A DNA stretch of 22,564 nucleotides. Origin: Bacteroidota bacterium (GTDB lineage Bacteria > Bacteroidota > Bacteroidia > Bacteroidales > P3). Numbering within the stretch: the stretch's first letter is position 1; the number at the start of each line of letters is the position of its first letter. The position numbers and the translations under genes were made by a program. The stretch spans positions 1-22,564 of the forward strand of contig JAUNWC010000002.1 of assembly GCA_030540495.1 (NCBI GenBank), in the 5' to 3' direction. Positions 6,685 to 14,877 of the stretch are shown here, piece after piece. The notes beneath the pieces are model-generated. The model saw nothing but the letters and a program-made list of their open reading frames with translations. It did no database searches and had not been told where the DNA came from.

Positions 6685-7800
6685 ATGAAGGTAGCAATAG
6701 TACATGATTGGTTAGTAACATATGCTGGTGCGGAAAGGGTGCTCGAACAGCTGATAAATGTTTTTCCAGATGCTGATCTGTATTCGTTGGTGGATTTTTT
6801 AGAGTCGGAAAAACGTGGCTTCATTAAGAATAAACCGGTACATACTAGCTTTATCCAAAACTTGCCTAAGGCCAAGAAAAAGTATAGGAACTATCTACCT
6901 TTAATGCCTTTAGCTATTGAACAGTTTGATTTCCGCGGTTACGATTTAGTGATTTCTAGTAGCCATTGTGTCGCAAAGGGCGTTATCACCGGTCCTGATC
7001 AAAAGCATATTTGCATGTGCTATAGCCCTGTGAGATATGCTTGGGATTTGCAAGGACAATACTTGAAAGAATCTGGACTAGATAAGGGATTAAAAGGCTG
7101 GATTGCTAAGCTTATTCTGCATTATATAAGATTGTGGGATTTGCGTACTGCAAACGGAGTAGATGAGTTTATTGCGATTTCGAAATACATACAAAGAAGG
7201 ATTTGGAAGGTATATAGAAGAGAATCAGAGGTTATTTATCCGCCTGTAGATGTTGATGCTTTTACATTATGTGAAGAAAAAGAAGATTTTTATATGACCG
7301 CTTCTCGTATGGTGCCATACAAAAAAATGGATCTTATCGTAGAGGCTTTTTCTCAAATGCCAGACAAAAAACTAATTGTTATTGGCGATGGACCTGATTT
7401 CGAAAAAATTAAAGCAAAAGCTGGCAGAAATGTTACATTGATGGGATATCAGCCTTATGAAGTCTTAAAAGAACATATGCAAAAAGCAAAAGCATTCATT
7501 TTCGCATCTGAGGAAGATTTTGGAATCACTCCTATTGAGGCACAAGCGTGTGGCACTCCAGTAATTGCTTTTGGTAAGGGTGGAGCGCTGGAAACTGTTG
7601 TTGGACTAGATAGCGAAAATCCGACAGGAGTATTCTTTAAAGAGCAGACAGTTAGTAGTTTGTGTGATGCTATTACAGTATTTGAAAACAATATATACTT
7701 ATATAAACCCAAAAATTGTAGAGATAATGCAGAATATTTTTCTAATAAAAGGTTTATTGGTGATATCGGAATGTATATTGATAGAAAGTTGGAGGGATAG
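6685..7800 (+). CDS. GT4 glycosyltransferase, probable mannosyl/D-rhamnosyl transferase
   Basis: The 371-residue cytoplasmic, probably membrane-associated GT-B enzyme opens with VHDWLVTYAGAERVLEQL, the acceptor-side loop seen in WbaZ/WbpY-type mannosyl and rhamnosyl transferases. CMCYSPVRYAWD is in the N-terminal half; YKKMDLIVEAF, the donor loop GDGP and the E-x7-E motif in EDFGITPIEAQACGTPVIAF are in the C-terminal half. Because it directly follows manC-gmd-rmd and resembles enzymes using GDP-mannose or GDP-D-rhamnose, a GDP-sugar donor is the best inference. AGGGG (6674-6678) precedes the ATG. The protein appears complete. Confidence 0.88.
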   Translation: MKVAIVHDWLVTYAGAERVLEQLINVFPDADLYSLVDFLESEKRGFIKNKPVHTSFIQNLPKAKKKYRNYLPLMPLAIEQFDFRGYDLVISSSHCVAKGVITGPDQKHICMCYSPVRYAWDLQGQYLKESGLDKGLKGWIAKLILHYIRLWDLRTANGVDEFIAISKYIQRRIWKVYRRESEVIYPPVDVDAFTLCEEKEDFYMTASRMVPYKKMDLIVEAFSQMPDKKLIVIGDGPDFEKIKAKAGRNVTLMGYQPYEVLKEHMQKAKAFIFASEEDFGITPIEAQACGTPVIAFGKGGALETVVGLDSENPTGVFFKEQTVSSLCDAITVFENNIYLYKPKNCRDNAEYFSNKRFIGDIGMYIDRKLEG

Positions 7801-7802
7801 AG

Positions 7803-8978
7803 TTGAATTTGTTGTTTATTCATGATGGACCACTTTTTTATGATGAAAAAGGAAATTATTATGAATTTGCATATCATGAATTGTACGAAAGATACTCTTA
7901 TATGGCAGATGATATTACTTTCATGATGCGGACAAAGCCTATTAGTGGAAATAAGAAATTCACGTTGGTTCCGCGTGAAATTAAAGTTGTTAATGTACCT
8001 AACTTTAAAACTCCAAAGGCATTTTTTACAAAAAGGAGAATTGCAAAGAATATTGTAGAGAGTCAAGTCAAAAAAAGCGACATAGTTGTTTTGAGAACGC
8101 AGAGTTCTATTGCACAGCTAGCTTTGGAGTACATAAAAAAATACAATAAACCATATATTATTGAATGTGTTGGATGTTCATGGGATAGTTATTGGAATCA
8201 TAGTTTGCTGGGTAAGATTGTAGCTCCTTATATGTATTATAAAACCAAAAAGGCAATTAAAAATGCCCCATATGTTTATTATGTAACAAAAGAGTTTCTT
8301 CAGAAGAGGTATCCAACAAAAGGTAAAACCGTATCTTGTTCCAATGTGGTTTTAGATAAACTTGATAAATTGGTCCTAGAACGTAGATTAGAAAAGATTT
8401 CCAAATTTGACCCTAGGCAAAGGTTAGTGTTAGGTACTGCTGCTGCAATTGATACAAGATATAAAGGTCATGAGTATGTTATAAAGGCGATTCCAAAATT
8501 GGTGAAATTAGGCTATAATGTCGAATACCGTTTGGCTGGTGGTGTTACTGGACAAAAACCAAACACCTTCTTGAAGGATTTAGCCGTTAGTTTGGGGGTT
8601 AATGATAGGGTTGTTTTTTGTGGTAGTTTGTCAGCAAAAGAGATTATGTCATACTACGATGATTTAGACATTTATGTTCAGCCGAGCAAGCAAGAGGGGT
8701 TACCTAGAGCTGTTATAGAGGCAATGAGTAGGGGATGTCCTTGTATAGGTACTGATATAGCTGGTATCCCTGAATTGCTTCCCGATTTATGCCTATTTAA
8801 AAAGGGTAGATATGATGAGATAATCAAAACATTAGGGTATTTATTGGAATCAGATTTGGCATATCTAGCAATGGAGAATTATAAGCATGCGAAGCTATAC
8901 GAAAGAGAGAAGCTAAATAGAATTAGAGAGGAATTCTATTATAACTTTATGATTGAAAATAACTTATTGCAAAGGTGA
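7803..8978 (+). CDS. GT4 glycosyltransferase (TTG start)
   Basis: The 391-residue GT-B enzyme adds an unknown sugar to the lipid-linked repeat unit. The N-terminal half holds NLLFIHDGPLF and IIECVGCSWDSYWNH. The C-terminal half has GTAAAIDTRYKGHEYVIKAI, an LAGG nucleotide loop, VFCGSL and the donor-binding motif PSKQEGLPRAVIEAMSRGCP, typical of GT4. The TTG at 7803 is supported by GGAGGG at 7791-7796, inside the end of the previous gene and six bases from the start. Only two bases separate the stop of the previous gene and this start, suggesting translational coupling. The donor cannot be inferred. Confidence 0.87.
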   Translation: MNLLFIHDGPLFYDEKGNYYEFAYHELYERYSYMADDITFMMRTKPISGNKKFTLVPREIKVVNVPNFKTPKAFFTKRRIAKNIVESQVKKSDIVVLRTQSSIAQLALEYIKKYNKPYIIECVGCSWDSYWNHSLLGKIVAPYMYYKTKKAIKNAPYVYYVTKEFLQKRYPTKGKTVSCSNVVLDKLDKLVLERRLEKISKFDPRQRLVLGTAAAIDTRYKGHEYVIKAIPKLVKLGYNVEYRLAGGVTGQKPNTFLKDLAVSLGVNDRVVFCGSLSAKEIMSYYDDLDIYVQPSKQEGLPRAVIEAMSRGCPCIGTDIAGIPELLPDLCLFKKGRYDEIIKTLGYLLESDLAYLAMENYKHAKLYEREKLNRIREEFYYNFMIENNLLQR

Positions 8979-8985
8979 TGTTATT

Positions 8986-10074
8986 GTGAAAGTAGCATTT
9001 TTAACACCAAGTAACGTTGCGGGTGGTGCTGAAAGAGTTTTAACAATACTTTCTAACAGATCTTCAGAAGATGGAATTGAAACATATTTTATTTCATTCG
9101 ATGAGAATTCAGATTATTACTCGTTAAACAAAAAAGTAAACTTCATACATCTAGGTGTAGATAGTAGTAACAAATCAGGCTTGTCAAAATATTTATTGTT
9201 TCCTAAATATTATATAAGATTAAGGAGATATTTAAAGCAGATTAGACCAGATGTGGTGGTTTCATTTTTGTTTTTAACCAACATAGTTGGAACGATATGT
9301 TGTAATGAGTTGTCGATTCCAATTATACTCTCTGAGAGAAATGATCCCTTATTTTATGGAAAAAAGCAAAAGAACATTATGAAGTTAATATATAAGAAAT
9401 CTGATGGATTCGTATGCCAATCCAAAAATGTCTTGAAGACTATGATGTTAGAATACGGAGTTAAAGACTCTGTAGTAATTCCAAATCCTATTACAACGAA
9501 GCAAATTGGAGTTTTTAAAAACATAAAGAGTAAGAGAATAATCTCTGTCGGAAGGCTAATAGAACAAAAAAATCATAAATTGTTAATTGAAGCTTTTAAA
9601 AAAGTGCAAGAAAGTTATCCGGAATATGAATTATATATTTTCGGAGAGGGAGAATTAAGACAAGAATTAGAGCAATGCATTACTAGACTGGAACTTTCAG
9701 GAAAGGTATTCATGCCTGGACTAGAAAATGAAGTGATTAAAAAAAATAATGACGCACAGTTATTTGTATTACCATCAAAGTATGAAGGCTTTCCTAACGT
9801 ATTAATTGAGGCTATGTGCAATGGTATTCCTTCTATAGCTACTGATGTTCCATCTGGCACGGTTAGGGACTTAATTGTTGATGGTGAAAATGGTTACTTG
9901 TTTCATGGAAAGAATCCAAATGAGTTAGGTGAATTGATAATAAATGCTCTTGGTAATATCGAAGAATTAAATGATATTGGAAAGAATGGAATGGATATCA
10001 TTGACGTCTGTTCAGAAGATTTAGTATATAAAAAATGGTTAAAGTATATACAAACGATAAAATCAAATAAATAA
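8986..10074 (+). CDS. GT4 glycosyltransferase (GTG start)
   Basis: The 362-residue GT-B enzyme has the N-terminal loop TPSNVAGGAERVLTILSNR, SERNDP in the middle of the N-terminal half, SVGRLIEQKNHKLLIEAF, FGEGELRQELE, and the donor motif LPSKYEGFPNVLIEAMCNGIPSIAT. This combination is common in GT4 transferases that extend O-antigen or capsule units. The GTG at 8986 is preferred: the homologous N-terminal strand KVAFLTPS begins there and AAAGGTGAT (8971-8979) lies just upstream, overlapping the stop of the preceding gene. An in-frame ATG at 8953 would overlap the previous gene by 26 bases. The acceptor and donor are unknown. Confidence 0.87.
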   Translation: MKVAFLTPSNVAGGAERVLTILSNRSSEDGIETYFISFDENSDYYSLNKKVNFIHLGVDSSNKSGLSKYLLFPKYYIRLRRYLKQIRPDVVVSFLFLTNIVGTICCNELSIPIILSERNDPLFYGKKQKNIMKLIYKKSDGFVCQSKNVLKTMMLEYGVKDSVVIPNPITTKQIGVFKNIKSKRIISVGRLIEQKNHKLLIEAFKKVQESYPEYELYIFGEGELRQELEQCITRLELSGKVFMPGLENEVIKKNNDAQLFVLPSKYEGFPNVLIEAMCNGIPSIATDVPSGTVRDLIVDGENGYLFHGKNPNELGELIINALGNIEELNDIGKNGMDIIDVCSEDLVYKKWLKYIQTIKSNK

Positions 10075-10084
10075 GGAGCAATTT

Positions 10085-11278
10085 ATGTTATATACAAGAA
10101 AAGATGTAGCATTGTGTGGGTTCACAATATACTTGTGTAGCCTATATCTAGGAAATGTGGAGAGACTTATATGCTTTTTCATTTTCTTTCTAATGTCATT
10201 TAGAAACATAAATTTAAAATGGAATCAATATAGCAAAAATCAAATGTTGTTTTCTACAATGATTTTGGTCTCATATTTTTGGGTAGATAAATCGTATTTA
10301 GACTCTACAATAGCATTGATAATATCTGTTACTGTATTAGAATTAATATATATGTCCATTTTTTTGTTTAGTTATATTAAAAATAGAGATGATATCAAAC
10401 AAATATTCAATTCAATCTTTGTTTCTCTGGTCTTTTTATTACTATATTTGATCATTAGTACTCCTGTTGAATTATGGGGAACATTTGCAGTAGGTAATGA
10501 GCAGGGGATACACAAAAATACTATAGGCTTAAATCTAGCTATAGGCAGTATTTTTAGTTTCTATTATTCTAATCATTCTAAACACACTTTTATATATAGA
10601 GTTTTAAGCATAATATTCTTTGTTTTTTCTTTATTAGCTGGATCGAGAAAGGTATTAATACTAATTGCCTTAGTATCAATATTATATGCATTTTTGACGA
10701 GCAAAAATGAAAAATTAATAAAAAGAATTATAGGCATAGGTTTATTATCAATAGGTGCCATTGTTATAATATATAGCAATAAACTATTGTATGATATGCT
10801 GGGCGCAAGAATGATAAACCTATTTGATAAATTCTTGTTAGGAGTTGACATTGGTATTGAAGAAGATAAAAGTATATGGGAAAGACAATATTATATTAAT
10901 AGCGCTATAGAACTTTGGCTTATAAATCCAATAACAATTTTGATTGGCAATGGAATTGATGGATTTCGAACATATATGGGAAAAATAGGGTATTCACATG
11001 TTGCTTATTCCCATTGTAACTACATAGAATTACTGTGCAATCACGGTATTATTGGTTTTATTTTGTATTACTATAATAAAATCAGATATTGTATAACAGG
11101 TTTTAGAATTAAGAATAATAACACCATATGTGATTTGCTTGTAGTATTTATGATTTGTGGTATGGTGATAGAATACAGTATGGTTTCTTATTATAGCGAA
11201 TTGTTCCAGATCGTTTTCATTATGTCTTTTTGTGCTATTGCAATAACCAAGAAGAGTTTTAATACAAATGATGTGTAA
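10085..11278 (+). CDS. wzy: Wzy-like O-antigen/capsule polymerase
   Basis: The 397-residue, very hydrophobic protein has about ten to twelve predicted membrane segments and a large non-membrane loop around residues 240-300 (GARMINLFDKFLLG to GNGIDGFRTY), followed by YSHCNYIELLCNHGIIGF. The latter resembles the H-N-x-x-L-x-L-x-x-x-G pattern at the end of the loop in Wzy/ligase-fold (Wzy_C, PF04932) proteins. Such proteins join repeat units on the outer face of the cytoplasmic membrane. Sequence is poorly conserved in this family, so the call rests on topology, that motif and its place between glycosyltransferases and the flippase. AAGGAG (10073-10078) gives a well-spaced ATG. The gene is very AT-rich. 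Confidence 0.8.
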   Translation: MLYTRKDVALCGFTIYLCSLYLGNVERLICFFIFFLMSFRNINLKWNQYSKNQMLFSTMILVSYFWVDKSYLDSTIALIISVTVLELIYMSIFLFSYIKNRDDIKQIFNSIFVSLVFLLLYLIISTPVELWGTFAVGNEQGIHKNTIGLNLAIGSIFSFYYSNHSKHTFIYRVLSIIFFVFSLLAGSRKVLILIALVSILYAFLTSKNEKLIKRIIGIGLLSIGAIVIIYSNKLLYDMLGARMINLFDKFLLGVDIGIEEDKSIWERQYYINSAIELWLINPITILIGNGIDGFRTYMGKIGYSHVAYSHCNYIELLCNHGIIGFILYYYNKIRYCITGFRIKNNNTICDLLVVFMICGMVIEYSMVSYYSELFQIVFIMSFCAIAITKKSFNTNDV

Positions 11279-11301
11279 GCAATGATGGTTTTAGGTGGAA
11301 T

Positions 11302-12834
11302 ATGCATACAAAAAAAGCTGTTTACAATATTTTATCTCAGACTGCTTATGAAGTAGTAGCATTAATTTGTGGCCTTATATTACCTAGGTTGATATTGTCG
11401 TATTTTGGTTCAAACTATAACGGGATAGTGTCTTCTATAACTCAATTTTTAGACTATATTTCTATACTAACATTAGGATTAAGTGGTTCCACAAGAGTAG
11501 CCTTATATAAGGCTAAAGCAAACCAGAATGTCATAGAATCTGTAAGCTCCATTTTAAAAGCAACAGATATGTTTATGGATAGAATAGGGAAGTATTTTAT
11601 ATTATATGCTGTGCTCCTAACTTTCATATATCCTTATATTATTCATAGTAACGTTAGTAGCTTAGAAATATCTTTGTTGGTAATTATAATTTCTATGAGT
11701 GTATACTGTCAATATGTATATGGGTTTTCATATAAAACTTTTTTAATGGCAGATCAAAGTATATACATTTATAATTGTATCCAAATATGTTGTAAGTTGT
11801 TTAGTACGATTGTCGCGTGTTCATTGATTTACTTGGGGTGCTCCATTCACATAGTTGAATTAGGTATAGTATGTAGTCTTATGGCTGCTCCTGTATTTTT
11901 AAAATATTATGTTAGAAAAAAGTACTCGTTAATTGATGATGTTCCTCCAGATTATAATGCCCTAAAAGGTAGAAGAGATGTTATGGCGCATTCCATAGCA
12001 AATACTATCTATTCTTATACAGGGATATTTTTATTTACTATATTGACTAATGCAAGCACGATATCAGTTTACATAGTTTATTCTCTTGTATTCAATAGTC
12101 TCAAGAAAATACAAAACATATTTACTGTCGGATTAGAAGCTGTACTTGGTGAACATTGGGCGAGGAATGATTTAAGAGCTTTCAACGGAATTTTTGATAA
12201 GATAGAGTTTTTTATCTTTTTACTGACATCTATTATTATATCTTCTACTATAACTTTGATTATACCATTTGTATGTTTATACACCAAAGGAATAAATGAT
12301 GTTAATTATATTATACCAGAGTATGCTTTCCTAGCTACTGTTGCGGAAGCATTTTTTTGTGTAAGAACACCATATTTAATAGCTGTTCAGGCTGCCGGGA
12401 AATACAAAGAAACAAGAAATGGGGCGTTCTATGAATCCGGTCTTAATTTACTAGTTTCTATTATAGGGATAGTCAAATATGGAATACTTGGAATTGCGTT
12501 AGGGAATATTGTAGCAAATCTTTTTAGAACATTTCAGTATGTTTGCTTTTTATCTAATAATATGCTAAACAGAAGAATAACAGTTTTTGCAAAAAAATTA
12601 TCATGGATGAGTTTTAATATTTTTGTTGTTGAGAAAACAGTTTACTGTTTCATTCTTGATGGTATACGCATAACAGACTGGAAAGATTGGATGTTTTACG
12701 CAACTTTCATAACAATATGTGGATTTGTAATAACAAACCTTTCTGCCATTGTTTTTTATAGAAAAAATTATATAGATATAATGAGTTATATTTTTAATAA
12801 ATACAAAACCAGATTACAAAAGAATAACAAATAA
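11302..12834 (+). CDS. wzx: Wzx-like polysaccharide flippase (MOP superfamily)
   Basis: The 510-residue integral membrane protein has about twelve to fourteen hydrophobic helices. It starts with the amphipathic NILSQTAYEVVALICGLILPRLILSYFG-type helix usual in polysaccharide exporters, followed by GSNYNGIVSSITQFLDY and a central charged loop (KYYVRKKYSLIDDVPPDY). It would flip undecaprenyl-PP-linked repeat units across the cytoplasmic membrane for Wzy. Only one flippase and one polymerase are seen, which fits a Wzx/Wzy-dependent locus rather than an ABC-transporter one. AGGTGG (11293-11298) precedes the ATG. Substrate range is not predictable. Confidence 0.86.
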   Translation: MHTKKAVYNILSQTAYEVVALICGLILPRLILSYFGSNYNGIVSSITQFLDYISILTLGLSGSTRVALYKAKANQNVIESVSSILKATDMFMDRIGKYFILYAVLLTFIYPYIIHSNVSSLEISLLVIIISMSVYCQYVYGFSYKTFLMADQSIYIYNCIQICCKLFSTIVACSLIYLGCSIHIVELGIVCSLMAAPVFLKYYVRKKYSLIDDVPPDYNALKGRRDVMAHSIANTIYSYTGIFLFTILTNASTISVYIVYSLVFNSLKKIQNIFTVGLEAVLGEHWARNDLRAFNGIFDKIEFFIFLLTSIIISSTITLIIPFVCLYTKGINDVNYIIPEYAFLATVAEAFFCVRTPYLIAVQAAGKYKETRNGAFYESGLNLLVSIIGIVKYGILGIALGNIVANLFRTFQYVCFLSNNMLNRRITVFAKKLSWMSFNIFVVEKTVYCFILDGIRITDWKDWMFYATFITICGFVITNLSAIVFYRKNYIDIMSYIFNKYKTRLQKNNK

Positions 12835-12867
12835 ATATATTCAATACAAAATCTATATAAGGAGGAC

Positions 12868-12887
12868 GTATGATAATTATATCATAC
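12868..12887 (+). promoter_or_regulatory. Hairpin over the leader start codon upstream of licD
   Basis: GTATGAT (12868-12874) can pair with ATCATAC (12881-12887) around a six-base loop. The left arm holds the ATG of the leader ORF at 12870 and lies just after the strong ribosome site AAGGAGG (12859-12865). The structure could control access to the only good ribosome site near licD. Confidence 0.45.
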
Positions 12888-12899
12888 TATTTAAAATGA
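12870..12899 (+). CDS. Nine-codon leader ORF overlapping the licD start
   Basis: ATG at 12870 is four bases after AAGGAGG and encodes MIIISYYLK before TGA 12897-12899. The stop overlaps the licD ATG at 12896 as ATGA. licD has no ribosome site of its own, so translation is probably coupled through this leader. Alternatively one missing base in the A4 run at 12893-12896 hides the true start: with five A, the leader and LicD would be one frame. Confidence 0.4.
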   Translation: MIIISYYLK

Positions 12900-13780
12900 A
12901 CAATTTGGATTTTTATAATGAAGTTATCAACAGTGAAATTTGTCCATCAAATTTTAGTGATATCTACAGAAATTTTCTTAATTATCAAAAAATAGCATTT
13001 GATACCCTTGTAGAATTCCGTAATGTCTGCATAAAAAATGGAATTAAGTATCAATTGGCGTATGGTAGTCTCTTGGGTGCGATAAGAGATAATGGGCAGA
13101 TTCCGTGGGATTATGATGTAGATGTTTTCGTATTATATGAGGACAGGGATACGCTTATAAATGCATTAAGAAATGATTTACATAAAGATTTCTATTTTTA
13201 CTGCATTGAAGAGGATAAAAAATGTAGACATTTTACTCTTAGAGTTTGTCCTAAAGGATTTGATTTATTATACTTTCATGTTGATGTCTTTTTTTTAATA
13301 GGTTCCCCGGAAAACATAGAGGAAAGAAGGAGTTATGCTAAGAGAGTAGAGGAAGTCTCCTATATGCGTATGCATAAAATGATGAAAATTTTTCCATTAA
13401 TGAGTTACAACCCAAGATTTAATTTTAATATAATTAAGGGAAAAATAAAAACCTTGCTAATAACTAGTGACTCACTTATAAATGAATATAGGAAATTGTG
13501 TGGAATGTACTCAGTGAAAGCATCTAGTTTTCTAGTTACAGCTGATACTTTTTCAACTTGGTATACTTTCCCAAAAGAGATTTTGGAGACTAATACTATT
13601 AATATTAATAAAATAGAGTTTTCAATACCAAGTAACTATGCAGATGTATTAAATCAAATATATGGAGATTATAATAAAATACCTCCATTAAATAAGCGAC
13701 TAAAGGAATTACTCTATCATTATAGAAGAATTGAAAAATATGGCAAATTAAATAAGAACCATAACGATATTAAAATATAA
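12896..13780 (+). CDS. licD: LicD-family phosphotransferase (probable phosphocholine transferase)
   Basis: LicD proteins move a phosphocholine (or related phospho-alcohol) from the CDP form to a sugar of a surface glycan. The 294-residue protein carries the defining motif AYGSLLGAIRDNGQIPWDYDVDV (55-77), a nucleotidyltransferase-type metal site with aspartates at 72, 74 and 76. An aspartate-rich strand (FHVDVFFLIG) follows. The cluster also encodes a LicC-like enzyme, a LicA-type kinase and a BCCT transporter, making phosphocholine the likely donor group. Other LicD relatives move ribitol phosphate or phosphoglycerol, so the exact group is inferred. A T8 run (13289-13296) lies mid-gene. The gene is AT-rich like the Wzy/Wzx genes before it. 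Confidence 0.88.
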   Translation: MNNLDFYNEVINSEICPSNFSDIYRNFLNYQKIAFDTLVEFRNVCIKNGIKYQLAYGSLLGAIRDNGQIPWDYDVDVFVLYEDRDTLINALRNDLHKDFYFYCIEEDKKCRHFTLRVCPKGFDLLYFHVDVFFLIGSPENIEERRSYAKRVEEVSYMRMHKMMKIFPLMSYNPRFNFNIIKGKIKTLLITSDSLINEYRKLCGMYSVKASSFLVTADTFSTWYTFPKEILETNTININKIEFSIPSNYADVLNQIYGDYNKIPPLNKRLKELLYHYRRIEKYGKLNKNHNDIKI

Positions 13781-13821
13781 AATATATCAACAAATTGGTT
13801 AAAATATACGGAGGGATCTTG

Positions 13822-14862
13822 GTGAATATCGTATTAGTTACAGGTGCAGCGGGCTTTATTGGCTTTTATCTGGCCAAGAGGCTGCTGGAGCAAGGTAAAA
13901 GAGTAATCGGTATTGATAATGTCAACGATTATTATGATGTGCAACTGAAAGAGTTCAGGCTTGATATTTTGTCCAAGTATGAAAACTTTACCTTCATTAA
14001 AGGTGATTTGGCCGACAAAGCACTGATTGATAAGCTGTTTGCTGAATATAAGCCGGAGATTGTGGTGAATTTGGCAGCCCAGGCCGGTGTGCGGTATAGC
14101 ATTACTAATCCTGATGCTTACATCAACAGCAATATCATTGGCTTCTATAATATCTTGGAAGCTTGTCGTCATTCCTATGATGGTGGCGCTAAGGGCGTGG
14201 AGCACTTGGTCTATGCATCCAGCTCCAGTGTGTATGGCTCGAATAAAAAGGTGCCCTATAGCACGGACGACAAAGTGGATAATCCTGTGAGCCTATATGC
14301 GGCGACAAAGAAGAGTAACGAGCTGTTGGCTCATGCGTACAGCAAGCTGTACAACATTCCTAGTACGGGACTGCGCTTCTTCACAGTGTATGGTCCCGCA
14401 GGTCGTCCTGATATGGCCTATTTTGGCTTTACAAATAAGCTGCGTGCGGGGGAAAAGATTCAAATATTCAACTATGGCAACTGCAAGCGTGACTTTACCT
14501 ACGTGGATGATATCGTGGAAGGCGTCATTCGCGTGATGCAAAAGCCGCCTGCCAAAGCAGTGGGCGAGGATGGACTGCCCTTGCCGCCCTACGCAGTCTA
14601 TAACATTGGTAACAACAGTCCGGAAAACTTGCTGGACTTTGTAGATATATTGCAGCAGGAGTTGGTGCGTGCTGGTGTGCTGCCTGCGGATTACGACTTT
14701 AAAGCGCACAAGGAGCTAGTACCCATGCAACCAGGCGATGTGCCTGTGACCTATGCGGATACAAGTGCTTTGGAAAGAGATTTTGGCTTCAAGCCCAGCA
14801 CATCCTTGCGCGAGGGCCTGAGAAAATTCGCCGAATGGTATAAAGAATTTTATATGAAATAA
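13822..14862 (+). CDS. UDP-glucuronate 4-epimerase (CapI/LpsL type)
   Basis: It interconverts UDP-glucuronate and UDP-galacturonate using bound NAD. The 346-residue SDR protein has GAAGFIGFYLAKRLL (8-22) and IDNVNDYYDVQLKEFRL, the segment that marks the glucuronate-epimerase branch of the GalE family. It also has SSSSVYG (133-139), the catalytic Y159/K163 in YAATK, and GPAGRPDMAYFGF, where the usual GPWGRPDMA has Ala in place of Trp. The GTG at 13822 is preferred, with GGAGGG at 13810-13815; an in-frame TTG at 13795 has no such site. The next gene makes its substrate. Base composition is clearly richer in GC than the genes just upstream, suggesting a different origin. Confidence 0.92.
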   Translation: MNIVLVTGAAGFIGFYLAKRLLEQGKRVIGIDNVNDYYDVQLKEFRLDILSKYENFTFIKGDLADKALIDKLFAEYKPEIVVNLAAQAGVRYSITNPDAYINSNIIGFYNILEACRHSYDGGAKGVEHLVYASSSSVYGSNKKVPYSTDDKVDNPVSLYAATKKSNELLAHAYSKLYNIPSTGLRFFTVYGPAGRPDMAYFGFTNKLRAGEKIQIFNYGNCKRDFTYVDDIVEGVIRVMQKPPAKAVGEDGLPLPPYAVYNIGNNSPENLLDFVDILQQELVRAGVLPADYDFKAHKELVPMQPGDVPVTYADTSALERDFGFKPSTSLREGLRKFAEWYKEFYMK

Positions 14863-14877
14863 AGGAGCATACAAAAA

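Noticed and set aside
12590..12600. A7 and T7 runs at several places (such as 7321, 12350, 12592, 16132) as phase-variation tracts
   Set aside because: In DNA this AT-rich, runs of seven A or T are expected often, and they show no special placement.
14293..14709. Minus-strand open frames opposite the epimerase and other genes
   Set aside because: They mirror well-supported + strand enzymes, lack ribosome sites and do not read like known proteins.
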